From contig NZ_CAJPNR010000032.1 in NCBI RefSeq assembly GCF_905372115.1, positions 1-23,786 of the forward strand: 23,786 bases of DNA, read 5' to 3'. The position numbers were made by a program, and so were the translations under genes. The notes under the pieces are model-generated. The model had not been told where the DNA came from and made no database searches. It worked only from the letters and a program-made list of their open reading frames with translations. Position 1 is the stretch's first letter, and every line of letters starts with the position of its first letter. This DNA is from an uncultured Streptococcus sp. (GTDB taxonomy: Bacteria; Bacillota; Bacilli; Lactobacillales; Streptococcaceae). Below are positions 1 through 7,268 of this stretch, piece by piece.

Positions 1-416
1 AGGTTATGTGTCATCTTCTCACGGCGCAAGTCCAGGTAGCGGTATTTCTGACGCAGGTCTTCCCCTGTATGGGCATGCTGGTCCAGCTCAAAAGGCAGGG
101 CCTTGCTGCTAGCAATAACCTCAATCTTCTCTGCCCTCAGCTCAATCTGACCAGACTTGATGGACTTATTGACAAAACGCTCTTCCCGCTGAACCACTTG
201 CCCCGTCACTGCTATGACATCCTCTTTGCCAATGACTTCCAGCTTAGCAAAGTCTTCAATCTCACCGCCGACAAAGACCTGAAGCAAACCTTCGCGATCT
301 CGCAGCTCGATAAAGGCTAGCTTGCCGTGATTGCGGACATTGGCCACCCAGCCAGTCGCGGTCATGGTCTGTCCGACTTGCTCTAAACCATAGTTTCCGA
401 TAAAGATTTCTTTCAT
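1..416 (-). CDS. aspS: AspRS-like aminoacyl-tRNA synthetase, N-terminal part (cut by window edge)
   Basis: The first 138 codons are visible; the gene runs off the left edge. They encode an OB-fold anticodon-binding domain (GWVANVRNHGKLAF near residue 22, then ELRDREGLLQVFV) followed by YRYLDLRREKM near residue 127, the signature leading into a class II catalytic domain. RDREG and YLDLRR are AspRS hallmarks. The domain is divergent from the usual bacterial AspRS opening, so I infer this is a second, paralogous AspRS rather than the main one. The start ATG follows GAGAGGG. It sits behind a T-box leader whose likely specifier is AAC (Asn), so the enzyme may serve Asn-tRNA supply, for example as a non-discriminating AspRS or with an Asn-related downstream gene. 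The catalytic residues that would settle specificity are outside the window. Confidence 0.85.
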   Translation of the reverse strand, partial: MKEIFIGNYGLEQVGQTMTATGWVANVRNHGKLAFIELRDREGLLQVFVGGEIEDFAKLEVIGKEDVIAVTGQVVQREERFVNKSIKSGQIELRAEKIEVIASSKALPFELDQHAHTGEDLRQKYRYLDLRREKMTHN

Positions 417-734
417 GTTCTTTCCCTCTCAAATCAATTTGTAGCTCCGCCCTGTTGTTCAGGATATTTGCCGCAGTTTTCCATCGTCTTCACCTGACCT
501 ACTGCAAAATAAAAAGCTTCCGTCTCTAAAACAGACGAAAGCCGTGGTACCACTGTTATTCGCCGCCCTAAAAGGCAGCCTCTGAGCTCGTAACGTGAGC
601 GACGTTTGTGCTTAATCACACAAAAGATTACGAAACATGTTCTTCGATTTTTGCTTTCTTGGTGCTGCTCTCAGCTATCAGCACTCTCTGTGCAAGTCAG
701 CAAGCCTACTCTGCTTCTCTTTTACTCTTAAATT
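417..734 (-). promoter_or_regulatory. T-box riboswitch leader (likely Asn specifier)
   Basis: This leader senses uncharged tRNA and switches between terminator and antiterminator. The T-box core AACAGTGGTACCACGGC is at 557-541. The overlapping terminator (stem GCTTTCGTCT / AGACGGAAGC, then TTTTTATTTT) is at 543-502. Stem I can be folded: base AAAAGA (723-718) with TCTTTT, then GAAGCA with TGTTTC, a specifier loop with the AGTA / GAA loop-E pair, and a distal hairpin GTGCTG / CAGCAC. In this fold GAA-G-AAC-A places AAC (641-639, Asn) as specifier. T-box identity is near certain; the specifier assignment is moderately sure. An open frame at 434-619 is only this structured RNA. Confidence 0.93.
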
Positions 735-1285
735 GTATCTATTATAGTCGAACCCAGGACATTTTGCAAGTGGTTTAAGGCAAATTTGTGATTTTCCTCT
801 GACAGAGAAGCCACTGCCGACTCTACCACCTGAATCTGATAACCCAGATTATAGGCATCAATCGCTGTATGCAAGACGCAAATATCCGTCAAGACTCCTG
901 TCAAAATGACCGTATCTACCTTTCTTTCTCGCAATCGAATATCTAAATCCGTGCCGGAAAAGGCAGAATAATGGCGCTTATCCATCCAAAAGACCCGAGA
1001 GTCCGCTTGATGCTTGTCATAAAAATCAGCCAAAGGACCATAAAGATTGCGACCGCTAGTCCCTTTTATGTTATGAGGCGGGAACAGCTTGCTCTCAGGG
1101 TGAAAGGCATCATTCTCATCATGGGCATCAATAGCAAAGAAGATATAATCTCCTCGCTCAAAAGCCGACTTTGTTACTTGAGCAATGGCTTCAGAAATCG
1201 CCTGAGCTGGCGCTCCTGCTGTCAACTTGCCCTCATCTGCGACAAAATCAACTGTATAATCAATAGAAATCAGTGCTTTAGCCAT
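728..1285 (-). CDS. pncA: Nicotinamidase (isochorismatase-fold cysteine hydrolase)
   Basis: Deamidates nicotinamide to nicotinate and ammonia in the cytoplasm, feeding NAD salvage. The 185-residue protein has the catalytic triad D9, K103 and C136 (in GVLTDICVLHTA) and metal ligands D53, H55 and H71. As I recall, these positions match those of the characterised pneumococcal nicotinamidase. The start ATG overlaps the codY stop by one base (TAATG), so translation is probably coupled and the gene is co-transcribed with codY. The length is normal for the family. The last codons carry the promoter of the following T-box leader. Confidence 0.93.
   Translation of the reverse strand: MAKALISIDYTVDFVADEGKLTAGAPAQAISEAIAQVTKSAFERGDYIFFAIDAHDENDAFHPESKLFPPHNIKGTSGRNLYGPLADFYDKHQADSRVFWMDKRHYSAFSGTDLDIRLRERKVDTVILTGVLTDICVLHTAIDAYNLGYQIQVVESAVASLSEENHKFALNHLQNVLGSTIIDTI
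741..769 (-). promoter_or_regulatory. Promoter of the T-box leader, inside the 3' end of pncA
   Basis: On the minus strand TTGCAA (769-764) is separated by 17 bases from a perfect TATAAT (746-741), giving a start near 734. Both boxes lie within the final codons of pncA, whose stop is at 730-728. The synthetase therefore has its own promoter despite being packed directly against pncA. Confidence 0.75.
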
Positions 1286-2073
1286 TAGTAGTCCCTCTTT
1301 TTAATTTCATCAAAGACATCCGGAATCAGGACTTTCAGATAAGTTCCCTTCATTCCCAGTGAGCGGCTTTCAATAATCCCAGCACTTTCCAGCTTGCGCA
1401 AGGCATTAACAATAACTGAGCGGGTAATCCCAATACGGTCAGCAATGACAGATGCTGTCAGCTGGCCTTCATTGCCATTGAGCTCGCCCAGAATAGCTGA
1501 AACAGCTCTCAGTTCTGAGTAAGACAGGGTATTGACTGCCATGGTCACTGCTGTCCGGCGGCGGATATTTTTCTCATCCTCTTCCCGCTGGAAGTTAAGC
1601 AGCTGGATACCAACCACTGTGCTGGCAATCTCAATCAAAATCAGATCATCGTCCGCAAATTCCTTGTCATTGCGCCAGATAATCAATGAACCCAGACGAA
1701 TCCCTGACACATGAATAGGAGCAATGGTGGTCAGCCCATCTGGAAACTCATCCTTGGTCTCCACTGGGAAAATCGTCAAATCATGTGCAACTGGCAGATT
1801 AGCCTCTGTTTCATAGACCAGATTGGCTTCGTGAACGTATTCCTCTGGGAAATTCTTATCCTGGAAAAAAGCTTCCACACGGTCATTATTGGTCTTGTAG
1901 CGCATGAAATAGCCTAAAAGACGGCCCTTGCTGTTGATAATGCAGGCATTGCAGTGGATAATATCAGCCAACTGACGCGTAATAGCATTGTAAGGTAGTT
2001 CTTCCTGCATCTGCTCTTCCGAGCGCTTCAAAATAGACGTAATTTTTCGTGTTTTTTCTAGTAAATTGGCCAT
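1285..2073 (-). CDS. codY: GTP/branched-chain amino acid-responsive global repressor CodY
   Basis: CodY represses amino-acid biosynthesis, transport and virulence genes when branched-chain amino acids are plentiful. The 262-residue protein has an N-terminal ligand-binding GAF-like domain (about 1-155), a linker helix, and a C-terminal winged helix-turn-helix around 204-237 (ASVIADRIGITRSVIVNAL), which is the CodY DNA-binding signature. The start ATG follows GAGGT with a spacing of 6 bases. The gene leads a codY-pncA pair. A strong sigma-A-type promoter and a near-perfect CodY box lie directly upstream, implying autoregulation. Length and both domains are intact. Confidence 0.98.
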   Translation of the reverse strand: MANLLEKTRKITSILKRSEEQMQEELPYNAITRQLADIIHCNACIINSKGRLLGYFMRYKTNNDRVEAFFQDKNFPEEYVHEANLVYETEANLPVAHDLTIFPVETKDEFPDGLTTIAPIHVSGIRLGSLIIWRNDKEFADDDLILIEIASTVVGIQLLNFQREEDEKNIRRRTAVTMAVNTLSYSELRAVSAILGELNGNEGQLTASVIADRIGITRSVIVNALRKLESAGIIESRSLGMKGTYLKVLIPDVFDEIKKRDY

Positions 2074-2099
2074 GTTTTTACCTCATATTTATTAGCTTC

Positions 2100-2128
2100 A
2101 TTGTAACATAAAAGCAGTAAAATTTCAA
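2100..2128 (-). promoter_or_regulatory. codY promoter
   Basis: Minus-strand TTGAAA (2128-2123), a 17-base spacer and TACAAT (2105-2100) give a start near 2093 and a leader of about 20 bases before the codY ATG at 2073. Confidence 0.8.
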
Positions 2129-2129
2129 T

Positions 2130-2144
2130 AATTATCTGAAAATT
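2130..2144 (-). promoter_or_regulatory. CodY box at the codY promoter
   Basis: The minus strand reads AATTTTCAGATAATT, one mismatch from the 15-base CodY consensus AATTTTCWGAAAATT. It abuts the upstream side of the -35 box, a position compatible with negative autoregulation. Confidence 0.75.
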
Positions 2145-2229
2145 TTTTATTGAAAAACAATTACATACAATTCGATAAAATAAAGAATTTTTCAAGTATA
2201 TGACTTGATATATCAAGCCATATTAAATA

Positions 2230-2257
2230 AAAAACAGTCAAGAATTTGACTGTTTTT
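2230..2257 (-). terminator. Terminator after the surface-protein gene
   Basis: An 11-bp stem (AAAAACAGTCA / TGACTGTTTTT) with a 6-base loop is followed by more T residues on the minus strand. It lies 18 bases past the surface-protein stop and shields the codY promoter from read-through. The A/T symmetry would allow it to work in both directions. Confidence 0.85.
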
Positions 2258-2274
2258 GATTGATTTTGTTCTTT

Positions 2275-4902
2275 CTAATCAAGAGAACGTTTCTTGTAGA
2301 ACAATTTCATAGCCATGAGCAGAAGCATTTGGCCTGCTAGAAGAAGCCAAGAAGAGTTTTCTCCTGTCTTAGGCAAGACATGACCTGAAGCAACTGCCTG
2401 TTTATGGTTTACAGGGCTAGCACTTTCAGCAGTTCCAGTTCCAACAGTTCCACTTTCAATAATTCCAGTTCCAGTAGTTGAAACAGTCGTATGTTGAGGA
2501 GCTCTTGCTTGTCCAGTTGGCAGAGAGCGAGCGAAGCGCTCCTCTGTATGAGCCAAAACAGACTGGTAATAGCGAATATCTTCTTCCTTATTTTGTTCTG
2601 CATAAGTTTGAGCTAGCAAGTCGTATGTCGCCTTAGCTTGTGCTTGAACTGCAGTTAAAACTGCTACTTTTGCTTCTTGATCTGTTTGAGCTGTAAGAGC
2701 CGCTTGGTAAGCTGCCTGAGCTACAGCTAACTTGCTTTTAGCTTGTTCCAAGTTTTCTTCTGCATTTTCAAGATTTGACAATGACTCTTTAGCTGTTTGC
2801 AAGGCTGCTTCAGCTGCTGTAAGAGCATTTTCAAGGTTAGTCTTTCTTTCTTTTGCTGCATTCAAAGCTGCGTCTAGCTGAGCCAACTTATCTGATTCAG
2901 TTTTTAGAGCTTCTTGAGCTGCGGCAACTGTTGCTTGAACAGCAGTCAGAGCTTCTTGAGCCTGAGTTAATTTGTCCGCTTTAGTCTTGTCATCCAAGTT
3001 TGAGTTTTGCAGAGCCGCTTGTGCTGCTGCCAAAGCTGCTTGATCAGCTGCCAACTTCTCTTGAACTGCTGCAAGAGCTGCTTGAGCCTGAGCAGTTGCT
3101 GACTCACCTGCTTGAGCTTGCGCCTGAGCAAGTTGCTGGTTGGCTTGCTCTAAAGCTGCAGCTCTCCGATTATAAGTAGATTGGGCAACTCCCTTAGATG
3201 CCAGAGCCAGTTGATTGGCCTTGAAGGCAGCATCATAGGCTGTTTGAGCCTTGGCTACTTCTTGCGGATCTACTTTTGCTGTTGGAGCTTTTCCTGTAAT
3301 AGGGCTGGCATTGAAGTTCTTTTTGCTAGCATATTTGACTTGATCTTCTGACACCATGGTGAAATGAGCCATAGTGATGTCGCCTTCCATTGAGAAATCA
3401 ACTCCCAGATAGTTTTTCTGGCGACCAGTATTGAGACCAGAGATTGATGTAGCATGCAGCCATTCGTAGCCATTAAACATGAATTCAACAACGGAATCAT
3501 AAACCCGTCTCTTCATTTCAGCCACACTCATTTGACTAGCATTTTCTCTCCAGATATAGGCGTTTTCATAATATTGGAGACCTTTACTCTCCTGCTCAGC
3601 ACTTGTGGTCATCAAACCATATTCACGCGCTACGCGGTTAATTCCTCGAGCGTCGTGATGGTATTTTTCCATCAAATCCCAGTTCCAGTTGTCTTTGCGG
3701 TATTCTGTTGCCACTTTATCAGCGAAATCAATTGAAGATGGTGTCACAACTACTTCACCTGTTCCCATCTGAGCACGCAGCTGGTTGATGAGTTCTGAAG
3801 CAAACTGTGAAAGTTCCTGACGAACATTCTGTGGAATATTGTTGGTATCAATCAAAGCTTTGCTATCTGTAGGTTCAGCCACATAACGATTGAGAGCCTT
3901 AGCACTGGCATTAAGTGCAGCCAGTCTATTTTGAATCTCATTAGTTTTTTGCTCTGATAAATTCGGTGCAATTAGCTCTCTCAAGGCTGCAATGTATTCC
4001 GGAGTCATAGACACACGGTTTTTATTGCTAGAAGCTTCAGTAGTAATCGTTCCAGCTTGAGCCTTTTTCAAAGCCTGTTGAGCTTGGTTCAAGTCTGACT
4101 GAGTCTTCTCAGCTGCAGCAGTTTTTTCCTGCAAGTTCTTCTGAGAAGCATCACGAGCCGTCTTAGCCTGAGTCTGGTTGGTCTGAGCTTTTGCAACCTC
4201 AGCCTGCTTCTGACTGTCAGTCTGACGAGCTGTAGCTACTTTTGCTTGAGCTGTTTCAACAGCAGACTGGTCAGCTGCCACCTTATCTTGGGCTGCTTTC
4301 ACATTCTTTTCTGCCTTAGCTGTAGCTTCACCGCTTAGGTTGGCCTGAGCTTCCTTCACGTCATTTTGCGCTTTAGCAAGTCGTCCTTCTTGAGTTTTCG
4401 CTTGCTCTTGAGCTTCTTTAGTCTTGGCTGCCTGAGCATCGCGCTCAGCTTCAGCCGTCTTGGTTGCTTGGTCAGCTTTAGCCAGTTCTGACTTGTTGCT
4501 GTCCACTTGAGCTTTTTGATTGCTCTCTTCTTGCTTAGCTGTTTCAATAGCTTCCGGACCAGCTTTATCAGCTGCCTCCTGTGCCCGGTTAGCTTCAGCT
4601 TGTGCTTGCTCGACCTGACTTTGAGCCGCAGCAGTATTTGCCTGAGCCTGAGCCAAATCAGCTTTCCCTTGTGCAACATTGCTGTCGGCTTCTTGTACAA
4701 GAGCCTGAGCAGCGTCTACCTGTTCTTTCGAAACAGATTCATCCTTCTGTGTGTTTTCTGCCTGTGGTTGGCTTTGACTAACGGGCGCATCAGAATAAGA
4801 CTGATTATCAACTAATTGATCAGCCTGAACTCCTTCTGCGAGCACCAAAGACAATGCCGCTGCACTGACAGAAAAAGCACTAAGTGTCTTTTTCATTGTC
4901 AA
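2275..4902 (-). CDS. LPXTG-anchored coiled-coil surface protein, SEC10/PgrA-like
   Basis: A wall-anchored protein of about 875 residues. The order is: signal peptide with cleavage likely after GVQA; an Ala/Gln/Lys-rich coiled coil (about 55-285); a globular segment (about 295-530) rich in aromatics, resembling the SEC10/PgrA surface-exclusion domain; a second Ala/Gln coiled coil (about 550-775); a Gly/Thr/Ser-rich stalk; then LPKTG, a hydrophobic stretch and a KKR tail for sortase A. Start choice: GGAGGAG (4915-4909) is ideally placed for the TTG at 4902 and rather far (12 bases) from the in-frame ATG at 4896; an ATG at 4950 lacks a ribosome site. Both candidates leave the signal peptide intact. 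The stalled-rod shape suggests adhesion or aggregation; no ligand can be inferred. It is a monocistronic unit between codY and the aminotransferase gene. Confidence 0.87.
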   Translation of the reverse strand: MTMKKTLSAFSVSAAALSLVLAEGVQADQLVDNQSYSDAPVSQSQPQAENTQKDESVSKEQVDAAQALVQEADSNVAQGKADLAQAQANTAAAQSQVEQAQAEANRAQEAADKAGPEAIETAKQEESNQKAQVDSNKSELAKADQATKTAEAERDAQAAKTKEAQEQAKTQEGRLAKAQNDVKEAQANLSGEATAKAEKNVKAAQDKVAADQSAVETAQAKVATARQTDSQKQAEVAKAQTNQTQAKTARDASQKNLQEKTAAAEKTQSDLNQAQQALKKAQAGTITTEASSNKNRVSMTPEYIAALRELIAPNLSEQKTNEIQNRLAALNASAKALNRYVAEPTDSKALIDTNNIPQNVRQELSQFASELINQLRAQMGTGEVVVTPSSIDFADKVATEYRKDNWNWDLMEKYHHDARGINRVAREYGLMTTSAEQESKGLQYYENAYIWRENASQMSVAEMKRRVYDSVVEFMFNGYEWLHATSISGLNTGRQKNYLGVDFSMEGDITMAHFTMVSEDQVKYASKKNFNASPITGKAPTAKVDPQEVAKAQTAYDAAFKANQLALASKGVAQSTYNRRAAALEQANQQLAQAQAQAGESATAQAQAALAAVQEKLAADQAALAAAQAALQNSNLDDKTKADKLTQAQEALTAVQATVAAAQEALKTESDKLAQLDAALNAAKERKTNLENALTAAEAALQTAKESLSNLENAEENLEQAKSKLAVAQAAYQAALTAQTDQEAKVAVLTAVQAQAKATYDLLAQTYAEQNKEEDIRYYQSVLAHTEERFARSLPTGQARAPQHTTVSTTGTGIIESGTVGTGTAESASPVNHKQAVASGHVLPKTGENSSWLLLAGQMLLLMAMKLFYKKRSLD

Positions 4903-4950
4903 TATAATCTCCTCCACTTTTTCATCATTGTTAAAAACATTGACAAACAC

Positions 4951-4979
4951 ATTCTACCATGTTTGTCTTCTGGAAGGAA
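4951..4979 (-). promoter_or_regulatory. Probable surface-protein promoter with a weak -35
   Basis: TAGAAT (4956-4951) is a fair -10 box, but 17 bases upstream only TTCCTT is found. A poor -35 directly downstream of a repeated element (5001-5060) suggests activator dependence. The leader would be about 40 bases. Confidence 0.4.
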
Positions 4980-5000
4980 GACGCTAACACATTTTTTTAA

Positions 5001-5058
5001 GCATTTTTGGACAGATATATAAAAAATGTTGGACAAAATCCTAAAAAATGTCGGTAAA
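5001..5058 (-). repeat. Three elements at 22-bp spacing upstream of the surface-protein promoter
   Basis: On the plus strand the similar motifs TTTTTGGACA, ATGTTGGACA and ATGTCGGTAA have their GG at 5009, 5031 and 5053, exactly 22 bp apart. Two are extended by AAAAA on the left. Equal spacing of about two helical turns is typical of a regulator binding one face of DNA. The rest of this 320-bp intergenic stretch (5060-5170) is A/T-rich and shows nothing else I recognise. Confidence 0.45.
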
Positions 5059-5172
5059 AGCACCTATAATTTTTACCAAACAGGCTCAAATTGAATTTCC
5101 AGAGCATCTAAATTTTTTTGTTTCAATTCCAATTCAGCTATAAAGGTAAAATAAATTAAGTATAATAAAGAA

Positions 5173-5198
5173 GAAAAAGACTGGAACATTGTCCAGCC
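5173..5198 (-). terminator. Terminator after the aminotransferase gene
   Basis: Minus-strand stem GGCTGGA / TCCAGTC (one G-U pair) with a short loop, followed by TTTTTCTTC. It lies about 26 bases beyond the stop codon at 5226-5224. Confidence 0.75.
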
Positions 5199-5223
5199 TT
5201 ATTTTCTTATCATTTTTTCAATT

Positions 5224-6438
5224 TTAACGACGGTATTGTTGTAAGAAGCGCGTCATTTTTTCTTGGATTTGAGCTAGCTCATCTACTCTAGGCAGATAAA
5301 CGATTCGGAAATGATCTGGGTCCTTCCAGTTAAAGCCTCGTCCATGGACGAGAAGGACTTTTTCCTGCTTGAGGAAATTGAGCACAAACTGCTCATCATC
5401 GTCGATGCGATACATGTTCCGGTCAATTTTCGGGAAAATATAGAGACCGGCTTTAGGTTTTACAGCTGATAGCCCCGGGATATCCTGAATAGCCTGATAG
5501 ATGAAATTACGCTGCTCATAGATACGGCCACCTGGCAAGAGCAGTTCATCCACAGATTGGTGACCGCCAAGTGAAGTTTGGACGACCTGTTGAGCCAAGA
5601 CATTGGAGCACAGGCGCATGTTGGAGAGCATGTTTAACCCTTCAATATAACCCTTAACATGATGCTTAGGCCCAGATAGCACCATCCAGCCAACCCGGAA
5701 GCCTGCAATGCGATGCGACTTAGAAAGACCATTCATGCTGACACAGAAGATATCCGGAGCTAGACTAGCCACAGGGGTGTGGACATTGCCATCCATCACC
5801 ATGCGGTCATAGATTTCATCCGCAAAGATAATGAGATTATTTTGGCGAGCAATTTCCACAATTTCCAGCAGAAGTTCCTTAGGATAAAGTGCTCCCGTTG
5901 GATTGTTAGGGTTGATGATAATGATAGCCTTGGTATTAGATGTGATTTTTGACTTGATATCGTCAATATCTGGATACCATTCTGCCTGCTCATCACAGAC
6001 ATAGTGAACAGCATTCCCACCAGCCAGACTGACTGCAGCCGTCCAGAGTGGGTAGTCTGGCATTGGCACCAGCACCTCGTCCCCGTCATCCAACAATCCC
6101 TGCATGGACATGACAATCAGCTCGCTGACGCCATTTCCCAGATAAATATCATCAATATCTACATTAGGAAAATTCTTAAGCTGGCAGTACTGCATAATGG
6201 CCTTGCGGGCTGAAAAAATCCCCTTGGAGTCAGAGTAGCCCTCACTGTCACGCGCATTCATAATCAAATCATGAATGACCTCATCTGGAGCGGTAAAACC
6301 AAATTCAGCCGGATTCCCTGTATTGAGGCGGAGAATCTTTTCACCATTGGCCCGCATGCGCATAGCTTCATCCAAAACTGGACCGCGAATATCATAGGCA
6401 ACATGTTCCAGCTTGCTGGACTTGTCAAATTCTTTCAT
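5224..6438 (-). CDS. alaA: AlaA-type PLP aminotransferase (glutamate-pyruvate aminotransferase)
   Basis: A fold-type I aminotransferase of 404 residues. It has the substrate/PLP motif NPNNPTG (176-182), DEIYD (207-211), the Schiff-base lysine K240 in SMNGLSKSHRIAGFRVGW, and a C-terminal arginine in FRIVYLPR for the substrate carboxylate. Length and lysine position fit E. coli AlaA, which makes alanine from pyruvate and glutamate; many streptococcal genomes label this family aspartate aminotransferase, so substrate is inferred. The start ATG at 6438 follows AGAGG; an in-frame ATG at 6459 has no ribosome site. It stands alone between a good promoter and a terminator, in a neighbourhood of nitrogen genes (codY, ansA). 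Confidence 0.9.
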   Translation of the reverse strand: MKEFDKSSKLEHVAYDIRGPVLDEAMRMRANGEKILRLNTGNPAEFGFTAPDEVIHDLIMNARDSEGYSDSKGIFSARKAIMQYCQLKNFPNVDIDDIYLGNGVSELIVMSMQGLLDDGDEVLVPMPDYPLWTAAVSLAGGNAVHYVCDEQAEWYPDIDDIKSKITSNTKAIIIINPNNPTGALYPKELLLEIVEIARQNNLIIFADEIYDRMVMDGNVHTPVASLAPDIFCVSMNGLSKSHRIAGFRVGWMVLSGPKHHVKGYIEGLNMLSNMRLCSNVLAQQVVQTSLGGHQSVDELLLPGGRIYEQRNFIYQAIQDIPGLSAVKPKAGLYIFPKIDRNMYRIDDDEQFVLNFLKQEKVLLVHGRGFNWKDPDHFRIVYLPRVDELAQIQEKMTRFLQQYRR

Positions 6439-6471
6439 TCTTATTTTTCCTCTATTCATCAGAATGTTATC

Positions 6472-6500
6472 ATTATACCACCAGAAAAAGCGATTGACAA
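6472..6500 (-). promoter_or_regulatory. Promoter of the aminotransferase gene
   Basis: Minus-strand TTGTCA (6500-6495), a 17-base spacer and perfect TATAAT (6477-6472). The start would be near 6465, giving a leader of about 27 bases. Confidence 0.85.
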
Positions 6501-6632
6501 CAAAAAATAAACTCACTTTTCATATAATTAAAAAGAGAATTTTAGGATACAAAGCGCTATTCTCCTTCTAATTCCTCAAAGTAACGGACTCTTTCTCAGC
6601 TTGCAATTTTCTGACAGCATTTCCATTTTATC

Positions 6633-6661
6633 TTTACTTTTTTTCTGAAAAGGGTTACAAT
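6633..6661 (+). promoter_or_regulatory. Probable usp promoter
   Basis: TTTACT, a 17-base spacer, then TACAAT (6656-6661). The start near 6668 would give an unusually long leader of about 115 bases, which is structured (see 6691-6751). Confidence 0.5.
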
Positions 6662-6690
6662 AGAAACAAGAAAATAGTTGCAAATCACTC

Positions 6691-6751
6691 GGACGTTATG
6701 GACTGATTGATTTTCGGTCAGCCTAATCATTCTGTGAATGATGCGACGTCC
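6691..6751 (+). promoter_or_regulatory. Predicted three-way-junction RNA in the usp leader
   Basis: Three nested helices fit exactly: GGACGT (6691-6696) with ACGTCC (6746-6751) encloses GACTGA / TCGGTC (6701-6706 with 6714-6719, one G-U) and ATCATTC / GAATGAT (6726-6732 with 6736-6742). An alternative helix between GGTCAGC (6716-6722) and GCCGACC (6755-6761), with one mismatch, would compete with two of these just before the ribosome site at 6770. I do not recognise a named riboswitch. Confidence 0.45.
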
Positions 6752-6782
6752 TTTGCCGACCATTTTAAAAGGAGGTAGCTCT

Positions 6783-7235
6783 ATGACTCAGAAATATGAA
6801 AACATTATGGTTGCTGTAGATGGTTCTCACGAATCCGAACTAGCCTTTGAAAAGGGCGTTAACGTGGCTCTCCGAAACGGCTCTCGTCTCACCATCGCCC
6901 ACGTCATTGACACCCGGGCTTTGCAAAGTGTCTCAACCTTTGATGCAGATGTCTATGAGGACTTACAAGAAGATGCCAAAAAGCTGACAGCTGAGTTGAA
7001 AGAAAAGGCTCAAAAATCCGGTATTAAGTATGTTGACATTGTCATTGAGATGGGCAATCCCAAGACTCTCTTGGCTACAGATATCCCAGAAGAGCACAAG
7101 GTAGATTTGATCATGGTTGGTGCTACCGGTCTCAATGCATTTGAACGGCTGCTAGTTGGCTCTTCCTCCGAATATATCTTGCGCCACGCCAAGGTTGACT
7201 TGCTCGTGGTCAGAGACTCAGAAAAGACTTTATAA
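6783..7235 (+). CDS. Universal stress protein, UspA family
   Basis: A 150-residue single-domain Usp. It opens with the beta-strand IMVAVDGS and carries the nucleotide-binding motif G-2X-G-9X-G-S (G113, G116, G126, S127) followed by a hydrophobic C-terminal strand LLVV, so it belongs to the ATP-binding Usp subclass. The family supports survival under starvation and stress; the specific role here is not visible. The ATG at 6783 is chosen because AGGAGG lies at its ideal distance; an in-frame ATG at 6738 falls inside the structured leader. The gene is monocistronic, divergent from alaA, and ends at a bidirectional terminator shared with the convergent HAD gene. Confidence 0.93.
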   Translation: MTQKYENIMVAVDGSHESELAFEKGVNVALRNGSRLTIAHVIDTRALQSVSTFDADVYEDLQEDAKKLTAELKEKAQKSGIKYVDIVIEMGNPKTLLATDIPEEHKVDLIMVGATGLNAFERLLVGSSSEYILRHAKVDLLVVRDSEKTL

Positions 7236-7268
7236 AAACTAGAGCAGTTCAGTTACTGCTCTAGTTTT
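7235..7268. terminator. Bidirectional terminator between usp and the HAD gene
   Basis: A 13-bp perfect stem (AAAACTAGAGCAG / CTGCTCTAGTTTT) with an 8-base loop. It has A residues on the left and T residues on the right, so it serves both strands. It overlaps the last base of the usp stop codon and the last codons of the HAD gene, whose stop TAG lies within the stem. Confidence 0.9.

Noticed and set aside
6..320. 104-codon open frame on the plus strand
   Set aside because: Opposite strand to the AspRS-like OB-fold, whose protein sequence is clearly real.
434..619. 61-codon open frame on the minus strand before the synthetase
   Set aside because: Covers the T-box antiterminator and terminator; the sequence is explained as structured RNA.
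2600..4700. Repetitive DNA that could suggest a CRISPR or tandem-repeat array
   Set aside because: The repeats are irregular and encode heptad-like Ala/Gln/Lys coiled coil in one long frame; no fixed repeat or spacer length.
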